Shown: positions 19,760 to 29,109 of the stretch, piece after piece | Numbering within the stretch: position 1 is the first letter of the stretch | How the letters are laid out: each line of letters begins with the position of its first letter | Assembly: GCA_001970955.1 (NCBI GenBank) | Contig: MPUH01000670.1 | Coordinates: 1-40,819 of the forward strand | Length of the DNA: 40,819 nt | Source of the DNA: Stentor coeruleus | Taxonomy: Eukaryota; Ciliophora; Heterotrichea; Heterotrichida; Stentoridae | Reading direction: 5' to 3' | Notes under the pieces: model-generated | The model's database searches: none | What the model was told of the DNA's origin: nothing | What the model saw: the letters and a program-made list of their open reading frames with translations, nothing else | Position numbers and translations under genes: made by a program

Positions 19760-20399
19760 TTATATGAATTTTTTTTGGTGCTTTAATGGTTTTAATGGTA
19801 AAGGTGAAGATGTAATTATTATTGAATAATTAAAAGATTGTATAGTCAAAAATTTTAATAGACCGCAGTTTTTTTAAATAAACAATAATAGGTAAGTTTT
19901 AGAAAATAATAAAAAACTTATCCAATAAAACGACTTGTTGATAGAACAAAGTTTTTCAAAGATGTGCTTTTAATTGTTTTTTTATCCAAGATTTATTTTT
20001 TCATATCTCTTTTTTTCATTTTTAAAATTTTGCTGTTGTAAAAAAATGCTTTTCTAATAAATAACTCTTATTGTAATTATATTTTCTTCTCTATTGTTAA
20101 AGGTTTTCAATAGACAAAACTCTAACAAACTATTTTCTTGCATTTAAGTTCCAAATCCCATATATTATCACTCTTATCTGCTACAAAAAGTATGACTTGA
20201 ATCAATTAACCAATTTTTTGCATGATAATTTTCTACTAACATCATCTAAAATTTCCACATAATTTAAAATATTATTTCTTAATATAAACAAAGATTCTAT
20301 AAGTTTCTACATCTTCTTAAAAAATAATCATTTTTTTGTCTACATTTTTTATATACTATTATATTATCTATATTTAAATTTACATTAATAATAAATATA
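19760..20399. other. Divergent intergenic region
   Basis: About 640 nt between the divergent thiolase and kinase genes, presumably holding both promoters. T-rich and A-rich tracts only; no coding stretch or RNA gene is recognised. Confidence 0.5.
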
Positions 20400-21785
20400 A
20401 TGGCTGATAATATTGAGTACCAAACTTTGATTTTTAAAGACGGTGATTCAGTTGAAATCTATAAAGGTATTTATAAACCAAATCAACGTCCTGTCTGCAT
20501 CAAAATATTTTCTTGTGATTCAATTGAAGAAGCAAATCAGATTCTCAAAGAGTTTTATAATATGATGTCCTTTGAAGATATACCGAATATTGTAAAAATT
20601 ATTAAAGTCGACCTTTCTCAAGTAAATAACAGATATTTTATAAGGGTTATTATGGAATATTATGAAGAAGGAGATTTGGAAAACCTAATTAAATCAAGAT
20701 TACCAAATAATTATTGGAGCGAAGCTGAACTTTTGGAATATTTGAAAATGCTGGTAGAAACTCTTGCCTTGCTTGAAATAAGAAAAGTTACTCACAGAGA
20801 TATCAATCCTAAAAATATCTTTGTGTCAGAAGGTGGGAAAAAGCTTATAATTGGAGAATTTGGAAATGCTACAGAAAAAGATAAAAATTACTCAAAAACA
20901 ATTACTGGCACCCATTTATATCTTAGTCCTGAAGTTCGAAAAGCTTATTTAGATTGCTTAGCTGGGAATTCTTTAGAAAATTTCAGTCATGATCCTTTTA
21001 AATCAGATGTTTACTCTTTGGGGCTAATTATTTTATACATGGCTTCACTTAGGGAATGTACAGATTTATCACAAATAGTAGATCTTGAATTTAAAACTCA
21101 AAATAGAATTAATGAGCTAGATAGATATCCTATTTTAAAAAATATTATTCTTAGAATGCTTGCATTCAATAAAGATCAAAGGGTATCTATTAATGAACTT
21201 TTAATATATCTTAAGTCTGAGAAATCAGAAATCGAGCAAATATGCTGTAGTTGCGAGCAACTTCATAAATTTTATATAAGCCTTTCAGGTAAATTTATTT
21301 GCGAAAAGTGCTATGAATATTCCTATAAATTACTTTGGGATTATGATTATAAATTATTAGTTATAATTTGAAAATGCCTTGTCTTCTAATTTTACTTAAA
21401 AATTTATATTTTTATTATATTTTGTTAATAGAATATTAATAGACTGGCTTATTCATACCCGTAATATTTATATAGATGTTACATGTGTAATAGGATGATA
21501 AATCATGAAGGCTGCAAAAATTGCAATTTTTATAGATGTGATATTTGCAAATGCTTCAAACACGATAATCCATGCATTAAAGACAAATCAGGAAAAACTT
21601 TTTATTATGAATTACCTTGCGTTTATTGTCTGGAGAACTCTGAACTTTCTTATGGAACTCTAAAAGGATACTATTTTACGTGTTCAAAAAATCAATCTAA
21701 TCATAAATATTGTGTAGTTTGCAATAAAACTATTGGTTGTATGCATTTGATATGCTCACTTATGTTTCAAACGCAATTTAGTTAA
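20400..21785 (+). CDS. Pseudokinase with Cys-rich tail, interrupted
   Basis: The main frame 20400-21371 (323 aa) is a protein kinase fold. The ATP-lysine strand RPVCIKIF is intact, but the catalytic loop is HRDINPKN (catalytic Lys changed to Asn) and DFG is EFG, so catalysis is doubtful. It then shows GTHLYLSP and a conserved HDPFKSDVYSLGL. After the TGA at 21369-21371 the paralogous Cys-rich tail continues: a 15-nt intron (21461-21475, GTAATATTTATATAG) leads into PCYMCNRMINHEGCKNC and ends KYCVVCNKTIGCMHLICSL at 21785, aligning with the tail of the kinase at 22475. A GT-AG segment of 72 nt (21360-21431) would restore the frame if removed, which is far longer than any other intron here. Alternatives: a truncated pseudokinase, or a gene in decay. 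Confidence 0.6.
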
Positions 21786-21913
21786 ATAATAGTTAATCTT
21801 GATTTAGGATTATTAATCACTACAATTATTTTAATTCTAATTATGTTNTAAATAATAGTTAATCTTGATTTAGGATTATTAATCACTACAATTATTTTAA
21901 TTCTAATTATGTT
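21783..21913. repeat. 65-bp direct duplicate around a single N (scaffold join)
   Basis: Positions 21783-21847 and 21849-21913 are identical, with one N at 21848. The duplicate starts at the TAA stop of the preceding gene. A lone N between identical ends is what scaffolding software leaves when two contigs overlap but are not merged. The second copy is most likely an assembly artefact. Confidence 0.85.
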
Positions 21914-22474
21914 TGATTCAATAGAATTAATTAAAAAATAAACTGCATAATGGATTTTTAGGTATCCTCAAATCTTATTACTGGAATAATACTCTATTCT
22001 CTAATAAATTTAAATTAAATAATATAAAATATCAAATCTTCTGAATAATTAATCTTAGAATGTTGGTTAATATTCAAATATTATTGTTTTTTATATGATA
22101 GGATAATCTTACTTAGTTTAAAGAGTAATAAAACATTAAAATACACTAAATAATGTTTAAATCTTTTAATTTTGAATTGCATTTTTAATCATATAAACCA
22201 TTATTAGAATTAATTTAAACTTTAGTGTTTTTATTATCTTATTTTACTATATAATTGTCTCATAAGTTAAAATCCTACTTTTATCTAAATCTAAGTCTAT
22301 TATTTATGTCTTTAAATTTCAAAAGTTTATCATTTGCTCTGAGTCAAATTTTTTTTACCTCATTAATAATATTTTAATATCTTAATAGCATTTCTAGTTC
22401 ATTTCAAACTATTATTACCACTATATATTCAATATTTTCAAATAACAAATATAAATTTTATATATATATTACTT
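21914..22474. other. Intergenic spacer
   Basis: About 560 nt, AT-rich, between the two kinase paralogues. No gene or RNA feature is recognised. Confidence 0.5.
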
Positions 22475-23731
22475 ATGGACGATGATATTATTTATAGAAC
22501 TTTGATATACAAAAGAGGAAATGAAACTGCAGTCTATGATGGCTTTTTACAAAAAGAAAACAAGGCTGTGTGTATTAAAATTATATACTGTGCTTCTTTG
22601 GCTGATGCTAATAATAAACTAAATGAATCCTATACAATGAACAGAGTAAAGGACATTCGTAATATCATAAAAATATATAAAACAGATATAGGACAAGCGC
22701 AAGGTAGGTATTTTTTAAGAGTCATTATGGATCTTTTTGAGAATGGTAATTTAGCTGATCTAATAAAATCGCGTTGTCCTAATAATTATTGGCCTGAAGA
22801 GGATTTGCTTAATTATTTGACTCAATTAGTTGAAGTATTCTCTATACTTGAAGAAAGAAAAGTTGCCCATAGAGACATCAAGCCTGAAAATATTTTTGTT
22901 TCTAATGATTTAAAAGATTTAATCGTAGGAGATTTAGGGACTGCTAAAGAACATTTTAATTTATCAGAAACAATTGCCGGAACACCAATGTACTTAAGTC
23001 CACTTCTTAGACAAGCTTATATAACTTTTTTATCTGGATCTTCTATTAATCTTCAACATGATCCTTTTAAATCTGATGTGTATTCACTTGGTCTAACATT
23101 TCTTTACATGGCTTCTTTAAGAGAATGTTCAGATCTTCTAAATTTAGCAAACTTAATGGAAAAAACAAGACAAAGAATTGATGAATTGAATTGGTATCCA
23201 AACCTTCAACCAATTTTAAGAAAAATGCTAACTTATTCAGAAAGTGATCGAGAAAGTTTTAAAAGCATTTATCAGAGTCTGAAAAAATTCAATGTAAATA
23301 CTACTCAATTAGAAAAATCTTGTCTGGTTTGTTGTAGAATAATTATAGAAGAAATTATTAATATTGGAATTGAGAGTGTTTGTAAGAAATGCTGGGAGAG
23401 TTTCAATGAAAAATTATGGACTTTTGCTGCAGCTGAATATATTGATAATACTTATATTTCGGGTTATCTTAATACAAATAAATGCCAATATTGTAAAAAA
23501 CCAAATCATGTAGGCTATAGTTGTTTTGCGTTTAGAAATAATCCAATTGATTTAAAATGTGGAATCTGTTCTTTGTCTGGGAATCAATTTAGTAATTGCT
23601 TTTCAAATGGGGGGTTTTGGGTGATGTGCCAAATAGGACATAATTATTGTGTTGTATGCAATAGAGGAATTGGATATAATCATACCTTATGTTCTTTAGT
23701 TATGAATACTGCATATATGGCAAATTCTTAA
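22475..23731 (+). CDS. Protein kinase with C-terminal Cys-rich (zinc-binding) domain
   Basis: 418 aa, intronless. The kinase domain (about 1-275) has AVCIKII (ATP Lys), HRDIKPENIFVS, DLG in place of DFG, and GTPMYLSP activation segment, so it should be active. The glycine loop (YKRGNETAVYDG) is poorly conserved. An insert NYWPEEDLLNYL precedes the catalytic loop. The tail (about 283-418) contains repeated CxxC pairs (CLVCC, CKKCW, CQYCKKPNH, CGICS, CVVCNRGIGYNHTLC) suggesting at least two treble-clef or B-box-like zinc sites. Substrate unknown. It is paralogous to the degenerate kinase just upstream (shared HDPFKSDVYSLGL and LYMASLREC), so this is a tandem duplication. The combination is not one I recognise from a named family. 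Confidence 0.8.
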   Translation: MDDDIIYRTLIYKRGNETAVYDGFLQKENKAVCIKIIYCASLADANNKLNESYTMNRVKDIRNIIKIYKTDIGQAQGRYFLRVIMDLFENGNLADLIKSRCPNNYWPEEDLLNYLTQLVEVFSILEERKVAHRDIKPENIFVSNDLKDLIVGDLGTAKEHFNLSETIAGTPMYLSPLLRQAYITFLSGSSINLQHDPFKSDVYSLGLTFLYMASLRECSDLLNLANLMEKTRQRIDELNWYPNLQPILRKMLTYSESDRESFKSIYQSLKKFNVNTTQLEKSCLVCCRIIIEEIINIGIESVCKKCWESFNEKLWTFAAAEYIDNTYISGYLNTNKCQYCKKPNHVGYSCFAFRNNPIDLKCGICSLSGNQFSNCFSNGGFWVMCQIGHNYCVVCNRGIGYNHTLCSLVMNTAYMANS

Positions 23732-23961
23732 GACTTAATTTTAGAGTTTTTACTAATTTTGAATGATGTTGTTATTTTTTAAAAATCTAGAGTTTGTTTT
23801 AGATAAATAATTAGGAATTTGTAATAAAATTATCAGGTGTTTTTAGATTTGACAAATTTTCATAACCTTAAATTTAAATATTTCGTTTATAGTCCCTCAT
23901 TTTTTATAGTAAGTTTAATATGTAATTGTCATATGAAAATCGAGAAGATTAGTTTTTAAAA

Positions 23962-24667
23962 ATGAATTCAAATATGATGCGAAGATCTAAAAAATCCGAG
24001 CGGGAGGCTATTAAGATACTTCTTGAGGAAAGTCAAAAAGAAAATCTTATGCCAAATTCAAATTCTGATTTAGAGATTGATCCTTGGTTTCTCAAAGAGC
24101 CATTAAGAAAAATAGCAAATCTTCCACATAAAATTCAAAAATCAAGAGCAATAAGTATTATAAGTAAACCCTTAAAATCAGCAAGAATTTTTAATAAAGT
24201 GCCTNAATCTTCCACATAAAATTCAAAAATCAAGAGCAATAAGTATTATAAGTAAACCCTTAAAATCAGCAAGAATTTTTAATAAAGTGCCTATTCCTAA
24301 AGCAGAAACATCTGCACTTGAAGTTAAAAATCTTGCAATACCAGTTATATCGCTGCTTCCACCTACAAGTAAAACCCCATTGAATTGCATTAAACCTCNT
24401 ATTCCTAAAGCAGAAACATCTGCACTTGAAGTTAAAAATCTTGCAATACCAGTTATATCGCTGTTTCCACCTACAAGTAAAACCCCATTGAATTGCATTA
24501 AACCTCCTATTCCAAATTTTCTTAAATCAAGATCGAGATCTTTTAAGTTTGAGAATAAAAAAAAACCTATTGACAGTACCAGTGCACTTAGAGAAACTAG
24601 CGTCGAGATTAAACGAAAAATGGATAATTTCTTGAAAAATATTCATAATGTAAGTATCATGCTTTAG
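23962..24667 (+). CDS. Small Lys/Ser-rich unknown protein, disrupted by two scaffold joins
   Basis: ATG 23962, stop TAG near 24665. Read as given, the frame breaks at N 24205, because an 87-nt duplicate plus one N adds 88 nt. The next frame resumes from 24287 and contains a second 107-nt duplicate plus N (108 nt, frame kept). If each duplicate is collapsed, one continuous frame of about 170 codons results. The protein is basic, Ser/Pro/Ile-rich with PIPK and PPTSKTP segments and a short C-terminal helix; no domain is recognised. Everything points to one ordinary small gene damaged only in the assembly. Confidence 0.6.
24118..24292. repeat. 87-bp direct duplicate around N at 24205
   Basis: 24118-24204 and 24206-24292 are identical. 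The single N between them marks a contig join. Duplicate plus N (88 nt) shifts the reading frame of the gene it lies in. Confidence 0.85.
24292..24506. repeat. 107-bp near-identical duplicate around N at 24399
   Basis: 24292-24398 and 24400-24506 match except for one C/T difference (CTGCTTCC versus CTGTTTCC, Leu/Phe). As at the other two joins there is one N between the copies. The mismatch may be an allelic or sequencing difference between the overlapping contig ends. Confidence 0.8.
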
Positions 24668-24829
24668 CTATACATATTATTTTATATTTTCTGTCTTTAA
24701 GTGTTTTTTTTTAATAAGTCAGTATTTATCTATAAAAGCTTTATACTAAAATCACAACTATATAAAACCAAAATCAAATTTTTAATATAAAAAAATTTCC
24801 ACACATCCAAATTTAAATCAAAGAATTAT

Positions 24830-25390
24830 CTAACTAGATTTAACTTTATTGTGAGATAAAAGGCGGATTCCCACAAAGAAGCTTCCAAAAAGCACAAGAA
24901 TTGTTGCTACAAAAATCAACACTGTAGGGATAAATTTGTCTAAAAGCATTGGATAAATAATAACTCCAAAAAATCTTGAAGGAATAGCAAGAAGGACTAC
25001 ATAAGACAAACAAAAATATGCTGAATATTTGAAATCAGACAAATTTGCTTGTATTGAACTTGTTATAAATTCATAAGAAATAAGCAAATTAATCCCACCA
25101 TGACATGATACATATTGCCAAAAAGGAGGTAATATCGATAAATCAATAATAGGATATATATAAGCCCAGAACATTATTGTAACAACCCAACCTGCAGGCC
25201 AGCTAGTCAGTAAAAGTGCACGAACTAAGTTAGAATCTTTTTTTCCAATAACAATAAGGAAAAAGGTCACTATATGAAGAACCAAACACCAATTTGTGAA
25301 AAATATCATGAATCTTAAGCTGAGCTTATGTAATGGGAACCATATAAAACTGGCAAGTCCAAGTATAAGTCCAACCAATGCAACTTTCAT
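24830..25390 (-). CDS. AIG1/ADTRP-like multi-pass membrane protein
   Basis: 186 aa, intronless, six hydrophobic segments. It fits the AIG1/ADTRP/FAR-17a family of threonine hydrolases that cleave fatty-acid esters of hydroxy fatty acids. The candidate nucleophile Thr32 is in MIFFTNWCLVLH. The candidate His97 is in PPFWQYVSCHGGINLLISYE, where animal members have a P-x-W...HGxHT motif. The FGVIIYPML segment matches the family's later W-VYPFL region. Length is slightly below the usual ~230 aa. Function by family only; ER or plasma membrane location is inferred. Confidence 0.6.
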   Translation of the reverse strand: MKVALVGLILGLASFIWFPLHKLSLRFMIFFTNWCLVLHIVTFFLIVIGKKDSNLVRALLLTSWPAGWVVTIMFWAYIYPIIDLSILPPFWQYVSCHGGINLLISYEFITSSIQANLSDFKYSAYFCLSYVVLLAIPSRFFGVIIYPMLLDKFIPTVLIFVATILVLFGSFFVGIRLLSHNKVKSS

Positions 25391-25567
25391 TTTATTAAAA
25401 AATGCAACTAGAATATTTAGGTTATTAGAAGATAAGAAAGGGATAAATAAGATGAGATATAGTTAAATGATTACGTATAATTATAAATATAAAAAGAGAA
25501 ATTGATTTTTATAAAGAAGAATATTATAAAATCCTCAGTTTGTTAGATATAATAAAATTACTCAAAA

Positions 25568-25993
25568 ATGGGTGATGATATAGCTAAATTGATAAAAGAT
25601 CTGGAGAATAATAAAGTGATACTATATAAGAATGGACAATTTCACAAGGAACTACCGAAAATGTATAAGACTTTTGCTGAATTAAAATCTAGTCTTCGTG
25701 AAGAATTTAAAATTGACTTTCAAAATATTCGTGCATCATATGAAGGAGAAAATACAAGCAAGCTTCTTATTAATACTGAACAAGATTTCTTTGAATCACT
25801 AAAAAATACCGATGCATATGCTTTTTACTTATATGTAGATATTGATGAATCAAAAATTATTAACACTATTATACCTGAAATACCAAAGATTATAGTTCCA
25901 CCAAGCAAGCCTTGGAAATGTGATAGATGCCGATCATCAGTCCCAGCAAATTTAATAAAATGTAGGGTATGTGGTTTACAGAAGCGAAATTAG
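25568..25993 (+). CDS. PB1-like plus RanBP2-type zinc-finger protein
   Basis: 141 aa, intronless. The C-terminal KPWKCDRCRSSVPANLIKCR-VCG segment has the W-x-C-x2-C-x10-C-x2-C spacing of a RanBP2/NZF-type zinc ribbon, which in other proteins binds ubiquitin or RNA. Residues about 15-90 (KVILYKNGQFHKELPKMYKT, REEFKIDFQNI..., LINTEQDFFESLKN) have a PB1-like or ubiquitin-like alternation of strands and helix, seen in autophagy adaptors; this second assignment is tentative. The adjacent downstream DNA on the other strand is a decayed gene. Confidence 0.65.
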   Translation: MGDDIAKLIKDLENNKVILYKNGQFHKELPKMYKTFAELKSSLREEFKIDFQNIRASYEGENTSKLLINTEQDFFESLKNTDAYAFYLYVDIDESKIINTIIPEIPKIIVPPSKPWKCDRCRSSVPANLIKCRVCGLQKRN

Positions 25994-26019
25994 TTTATAA
26001 TTTTACTAAGAATATTAAT

Positions 26020-26790
26020 CTAGATATAATTATATTATCTCATTCTATTATAGTTAATCCTCTTAATCTTTCCTTTAGATAAAATAATATTCATACTATT
26101 TGGAATTTGCCATTCAGGGATTTTTATTTCTCTATCGGTAGATCAACTTCAAATTTTTCTTTTCTCTTTTCCACAATTTCCTCTCTTCACACTCTTATTG
26201 CATTCCCTACAAGTAAAAGCTTCTGTAAACTTCCTATCTACAGGAAAAACTGATCTATCATCTAAAAACTTTAGATTGTAATCCGAAAATGAACTCTTTT
26301 CGATAATTTTGCATTTTTTTACATATAGAATTTCCTCATAAATAAAGAAAAGAAAATTTATGTATTTTAAATATCATATTTTATAGCATATCGCATTAGG
26401 TTTTTTAATCGGATTATGGCTTATATCAAGAATTTTTATATTTTCAGCCTTAAGTATATCAATAGAATATTTTATACCTTTTTTCCTATATGATTTTTTT
26501 TAATAGAGTTTTAGTTTTATGAGATTTTCACTACCTTCTATAAACTCAATCGTATTATCACTAAGATTAAAAGAATGAAGATTAGTCAAAGATCCTAGAC
26601 CTGTTATAGTTTTTATGCAGTTTTCTTGGATATAAAGACAGTAGAGATCTATGTTTATCTACATCTTCGATTTTTTTCTAAGGCATTTCTTCAATATAAA
26701 TAACTTTGAGTACTATGAATTATCCCATTTTTCGATCTTACAATAGACTTTACAGTGGAGTTAGAGTTTTTCATTAAGATATCAGGTTTT
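26020..26790 (-). pseudogene. Decayed DNAAF1/LRRC50-like dynein assembly factor
   Basis: Minus-strand segments match the leucine-rich-repeat dynein axonemal assembly factor DNAAF1 in order. They are KIEKWDNS and KKIEDVDKH (about 26660-26740), LYIQENCIKTITGLGSLTNL then HSFNLSDNTIEFIEG (26530-26640), IDILKAENIKILDISHNPIK (26400-26470), and the family-diagnostic LDDRSVFPVDRKFTEAF (about 26212-26268; DNAAF1 has LDDRPVFPKDR). They are spread over different frames and broken by TGA, TAA and TAG stops, with frame shifts near 26640, 26490 and 26120. No 15-16 nt introns explain the breaks, so it is a pseudogene. It may extend to about 27100, where protein-like fragments persist. An intact copy is expected elsewhere, since motile cilia need this factor. 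Confidence 0.7.
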
Positions 26791-27115
26791 TAGTATATGC
26801 GAATGCTAATAAAGATATTTTTTTTAAAGAATTATCTTCTTATGCGCAGTTATTCACTTCTTTTACCTTTATTCTTATACATTCGATAATATATTTTTTA
26901 ATTGCTTTATAGTGCCTTCATATAATTTTTTTTATATCTGTTTTTGTTTTTAGGTTTTTCACTAGAATATCTGATATTAAATATTTTTTTCACTATAAAG
27001 TTTTAAGGTTTAAGTATGGTATACAGTTGATGACAATTTTTTCTTACTTAGTCTGATTGGTTTCTAAAGAGTATGATTTTTTTAATTTTAAAGTCTAAGC
27101 ATATTAGTTTCAGAC

Positions 27116-28630
27116 ATGCTTCAATCAAAGCTTATAATAATCAAAACTATGCATCACAAAGCCATCCCACAGCTGAACAAATCTTCTACCTATCGAAGAG
27201 AAAAGTCTTTTAAATATCCAATCTTCAGAGATGAGGATAAAACTATCAATCCAGTCACTCCAATCATGAAAAAAATTTCCTTACGAGAAGAGTCTACCAA
27301 TCCAACACCTAGCACAAAATATGAAAAACATTACAAAGGACCTTCCGAACCTTTAAATCCTCCTAATCTAATCAAATTGAAATCATCAGGTTCAGCTAAA
27401 AGCTTACAAAGCGACTGTTTTAAAAAATATTCTTTGATAAACGATTTAAGTCCATGTAAAACCGAAATTCCTCAAATGTCTACAACTAAAATTATAACAA
27501 GTGCTGTGAGTAATAGCTTTCAATCTTCAGGGTCAAACATAATTTCAGCTCAAAAAGGATGTAGTTTTTCTCGAGTTGTTGAAAAATATGAGAATAACTG
27601 TAGCAACCCATTTATCGATACAAATGAAAATCCACAACTCTCAGCTCGTTCAGGATTTAATTTAAGAGAAAACTCTATAGAAATCAGTGCAATTTCTGAA
27701 GAAAGTTCTCTTTCAGAACAAAACTTACCTCCAGAAATATCCCCAATTCTTAAAAACGATCGAGAAAGTTTACTTTCTGAGAGTTCTCAGTGTCCTGACA
27801 TAATCCGAAATGTGTCAACTGAAAGTATCCTAATTAATCATGTTTCTTCTATATCCCTTCCTCTAACAAATCATAATCTAGATGACAGTTCTGAGAAAGA
27901 AATAATGAGAAGTAGTTTACCTTTGAAATTCTCAGATAGTTCAGAAAACATTTTATCTTTGAATTTTGAAGAAGGTTACTCAATATTCAAATCATTAAAA
28001 CTTGAATATATAAGTGATGGATTATGGATTAAAACCTGGAAAGATAAATTTTGTTGTATAAAAAAACAAGAACTTGATGAAGAAGCTTTGGAATTATGTG
28101 AAAAACTTATAATTTTTGCATATGCAGGGTTTATTCAAGGAGATTTATTCCATGAAAGACTTCTTGCAAGTTCTTATGAAAGGATGTCTAATTATACAGA
28201 AAACAAAGATATGTGGACTGATTTAGGATTTAGTAAATACAATCCTTATGAAAGTGATCTTAAACATGATGTGGCTGCTTTAGGATTATTACAACTTTTG
28301 TTTTTTGAAAGATATCTTTCTGAAACTTTTAGTGAGATTTTCAAATATAGTCTAGATAATGGTATGGCATTTGTGCTAATTGCCTTTGATATTAGTGAGA
28401 TTAGTATTACAGTTTTAAGGAAAAAGATTTTGAATCATATAATTTCTCAGACTTCCAAAGTTGTTGAGACGATTTTCTTTTTGTATGCAGGATGTTTGTT
28501 GTATTGGTTTACTTTGCATAAAAGCCAGGAAAAAATGCCTGGGGAAATTAATTGGGTGGTAGAAAAACTAGCCCTTAAACACCCAAATGCTTTGATTAAT
28601 CTGGCTCGTGAAAGGTGGACTGGAATTTAA
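27116..28630 (+). CDS. ELMO-domain protein with long disordered N terminus
   Basis: 504 aa, intronless; ATG 27116 (a second Met at 27149 is possible). Residues 1-290 are Ser/Asn/Pro-rich and disordered. The C-terminal ~200 residues look like an ELMO/CED-12 domain: WTDLGFSKYNPYESDLKHDV then AALGLLQLLFF, matching the family's W-x-x-(L/I)GFQ-x-x-(D/N)P-x-(T)D-RGxGxLGLxxLxYF core. ELMOD proteins are GAPs for Arf/Arl GTPases and ELMO proteins act with DOCK Rac exchange factors. The usual GAP Arg (in D-x-RG) is replaced here by SDLKHDV, so GAP activity is doubtful. Confidence 0.65.
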   Translation: MLQSKLIIIKTMHHKAIPQLNKSSTYRREKSFKYPIFRDEDKTINPVTPIMKKISLREESTNPTPSTKYEKHYKGPSEPLNPPNLIKLKSSGSAKSLQSDCFKKYSLINDLSPCKTEIPQMSTTKIITSAVSNSFQSSGSNIISAQKGCSFSRVVEKYENNCSNPFIDTNENPQLSARSGFNLRENSIEISAISEESSLSEQNLPPEISPILKNDRESLLSESSQCPDIIRNVSTESILINHVSSISLPLTNHNLDDSSEKEIMRSSLPLKFSDSSENILSLNFEEGYSIFKSLKLEYISDGLWIKTWKDKFCCIKKQELDEEALELCEKLIIFAYAGFIQGDLFHERLLASSYERMSNYTENKDMWTDLGFSKYNPYESDLKHDVAALGLLQLLFFERYLSETFSEIFKYSLDNGMAFVLIAFDISEISITVLRKKILNHIISQTSKVVETIFFLYAGCLLYWFTLHKSQEKMPGEINWVVEKLALKHPNALINLARERWTGI

Positions 28631-29109
28631 TATAAGTTTATGTATTTATAGAAAATATTGTGGTAAATATATGGATTTTTATTAATGATTCTTTTTTTAG
28701 ATGTGATTTGAATTTATGAATATATTTGGAGATAAGGAAAAAGTAGTTATGGATAGTATCTGATTTTTAGATTGATAATTTTTTTTAATGTGAGGATAAT
28801 AAGATTTAAGAAATACATAAATGATAGTAAATGCTTATTTAGTATTTACTTTTAAACACTTAGTTTGAGGTATTTTTAGCTATAAAAATAATGTAATTTA
28901 AAATCAAAAAGATTATAAGGGCATTATGCTTTTATTGGAATATTTATGAAATACTTACCAAAACACAATGAGACTACAGGAAATATCAAAGTTTATTTTA
29001 GTCAATAACTTAAAAATACACACTTTTCATTAACTTAACCTTGAATATAACACAACATAAAAAACCCATTTTCATCCTATTTCATTTCCTAAAATAATAA
29101 ATCTATCTA
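28631..29109. other. Convergent intergenic spacer
   Basis: About 480 nt between convergent genes, AT-rich. No coding stretch, RNA gene or repeat is recognised. Confidence 0.5.

Noticed and set aside
21783..24506. True tandem repeats or minisatellite
   Set aside because: Each duplicate is split by exactly one N, and the unit ends coincide with the N; a scaffold artefact explains all three.
24640..24670. 18-nt GTAAGT...TAG intron at the end of the 23962 gene
   Set aside because: Length does not fit the 15-16 nt rule and the downstream text is not protein-like; the TAG is taken as the stop.
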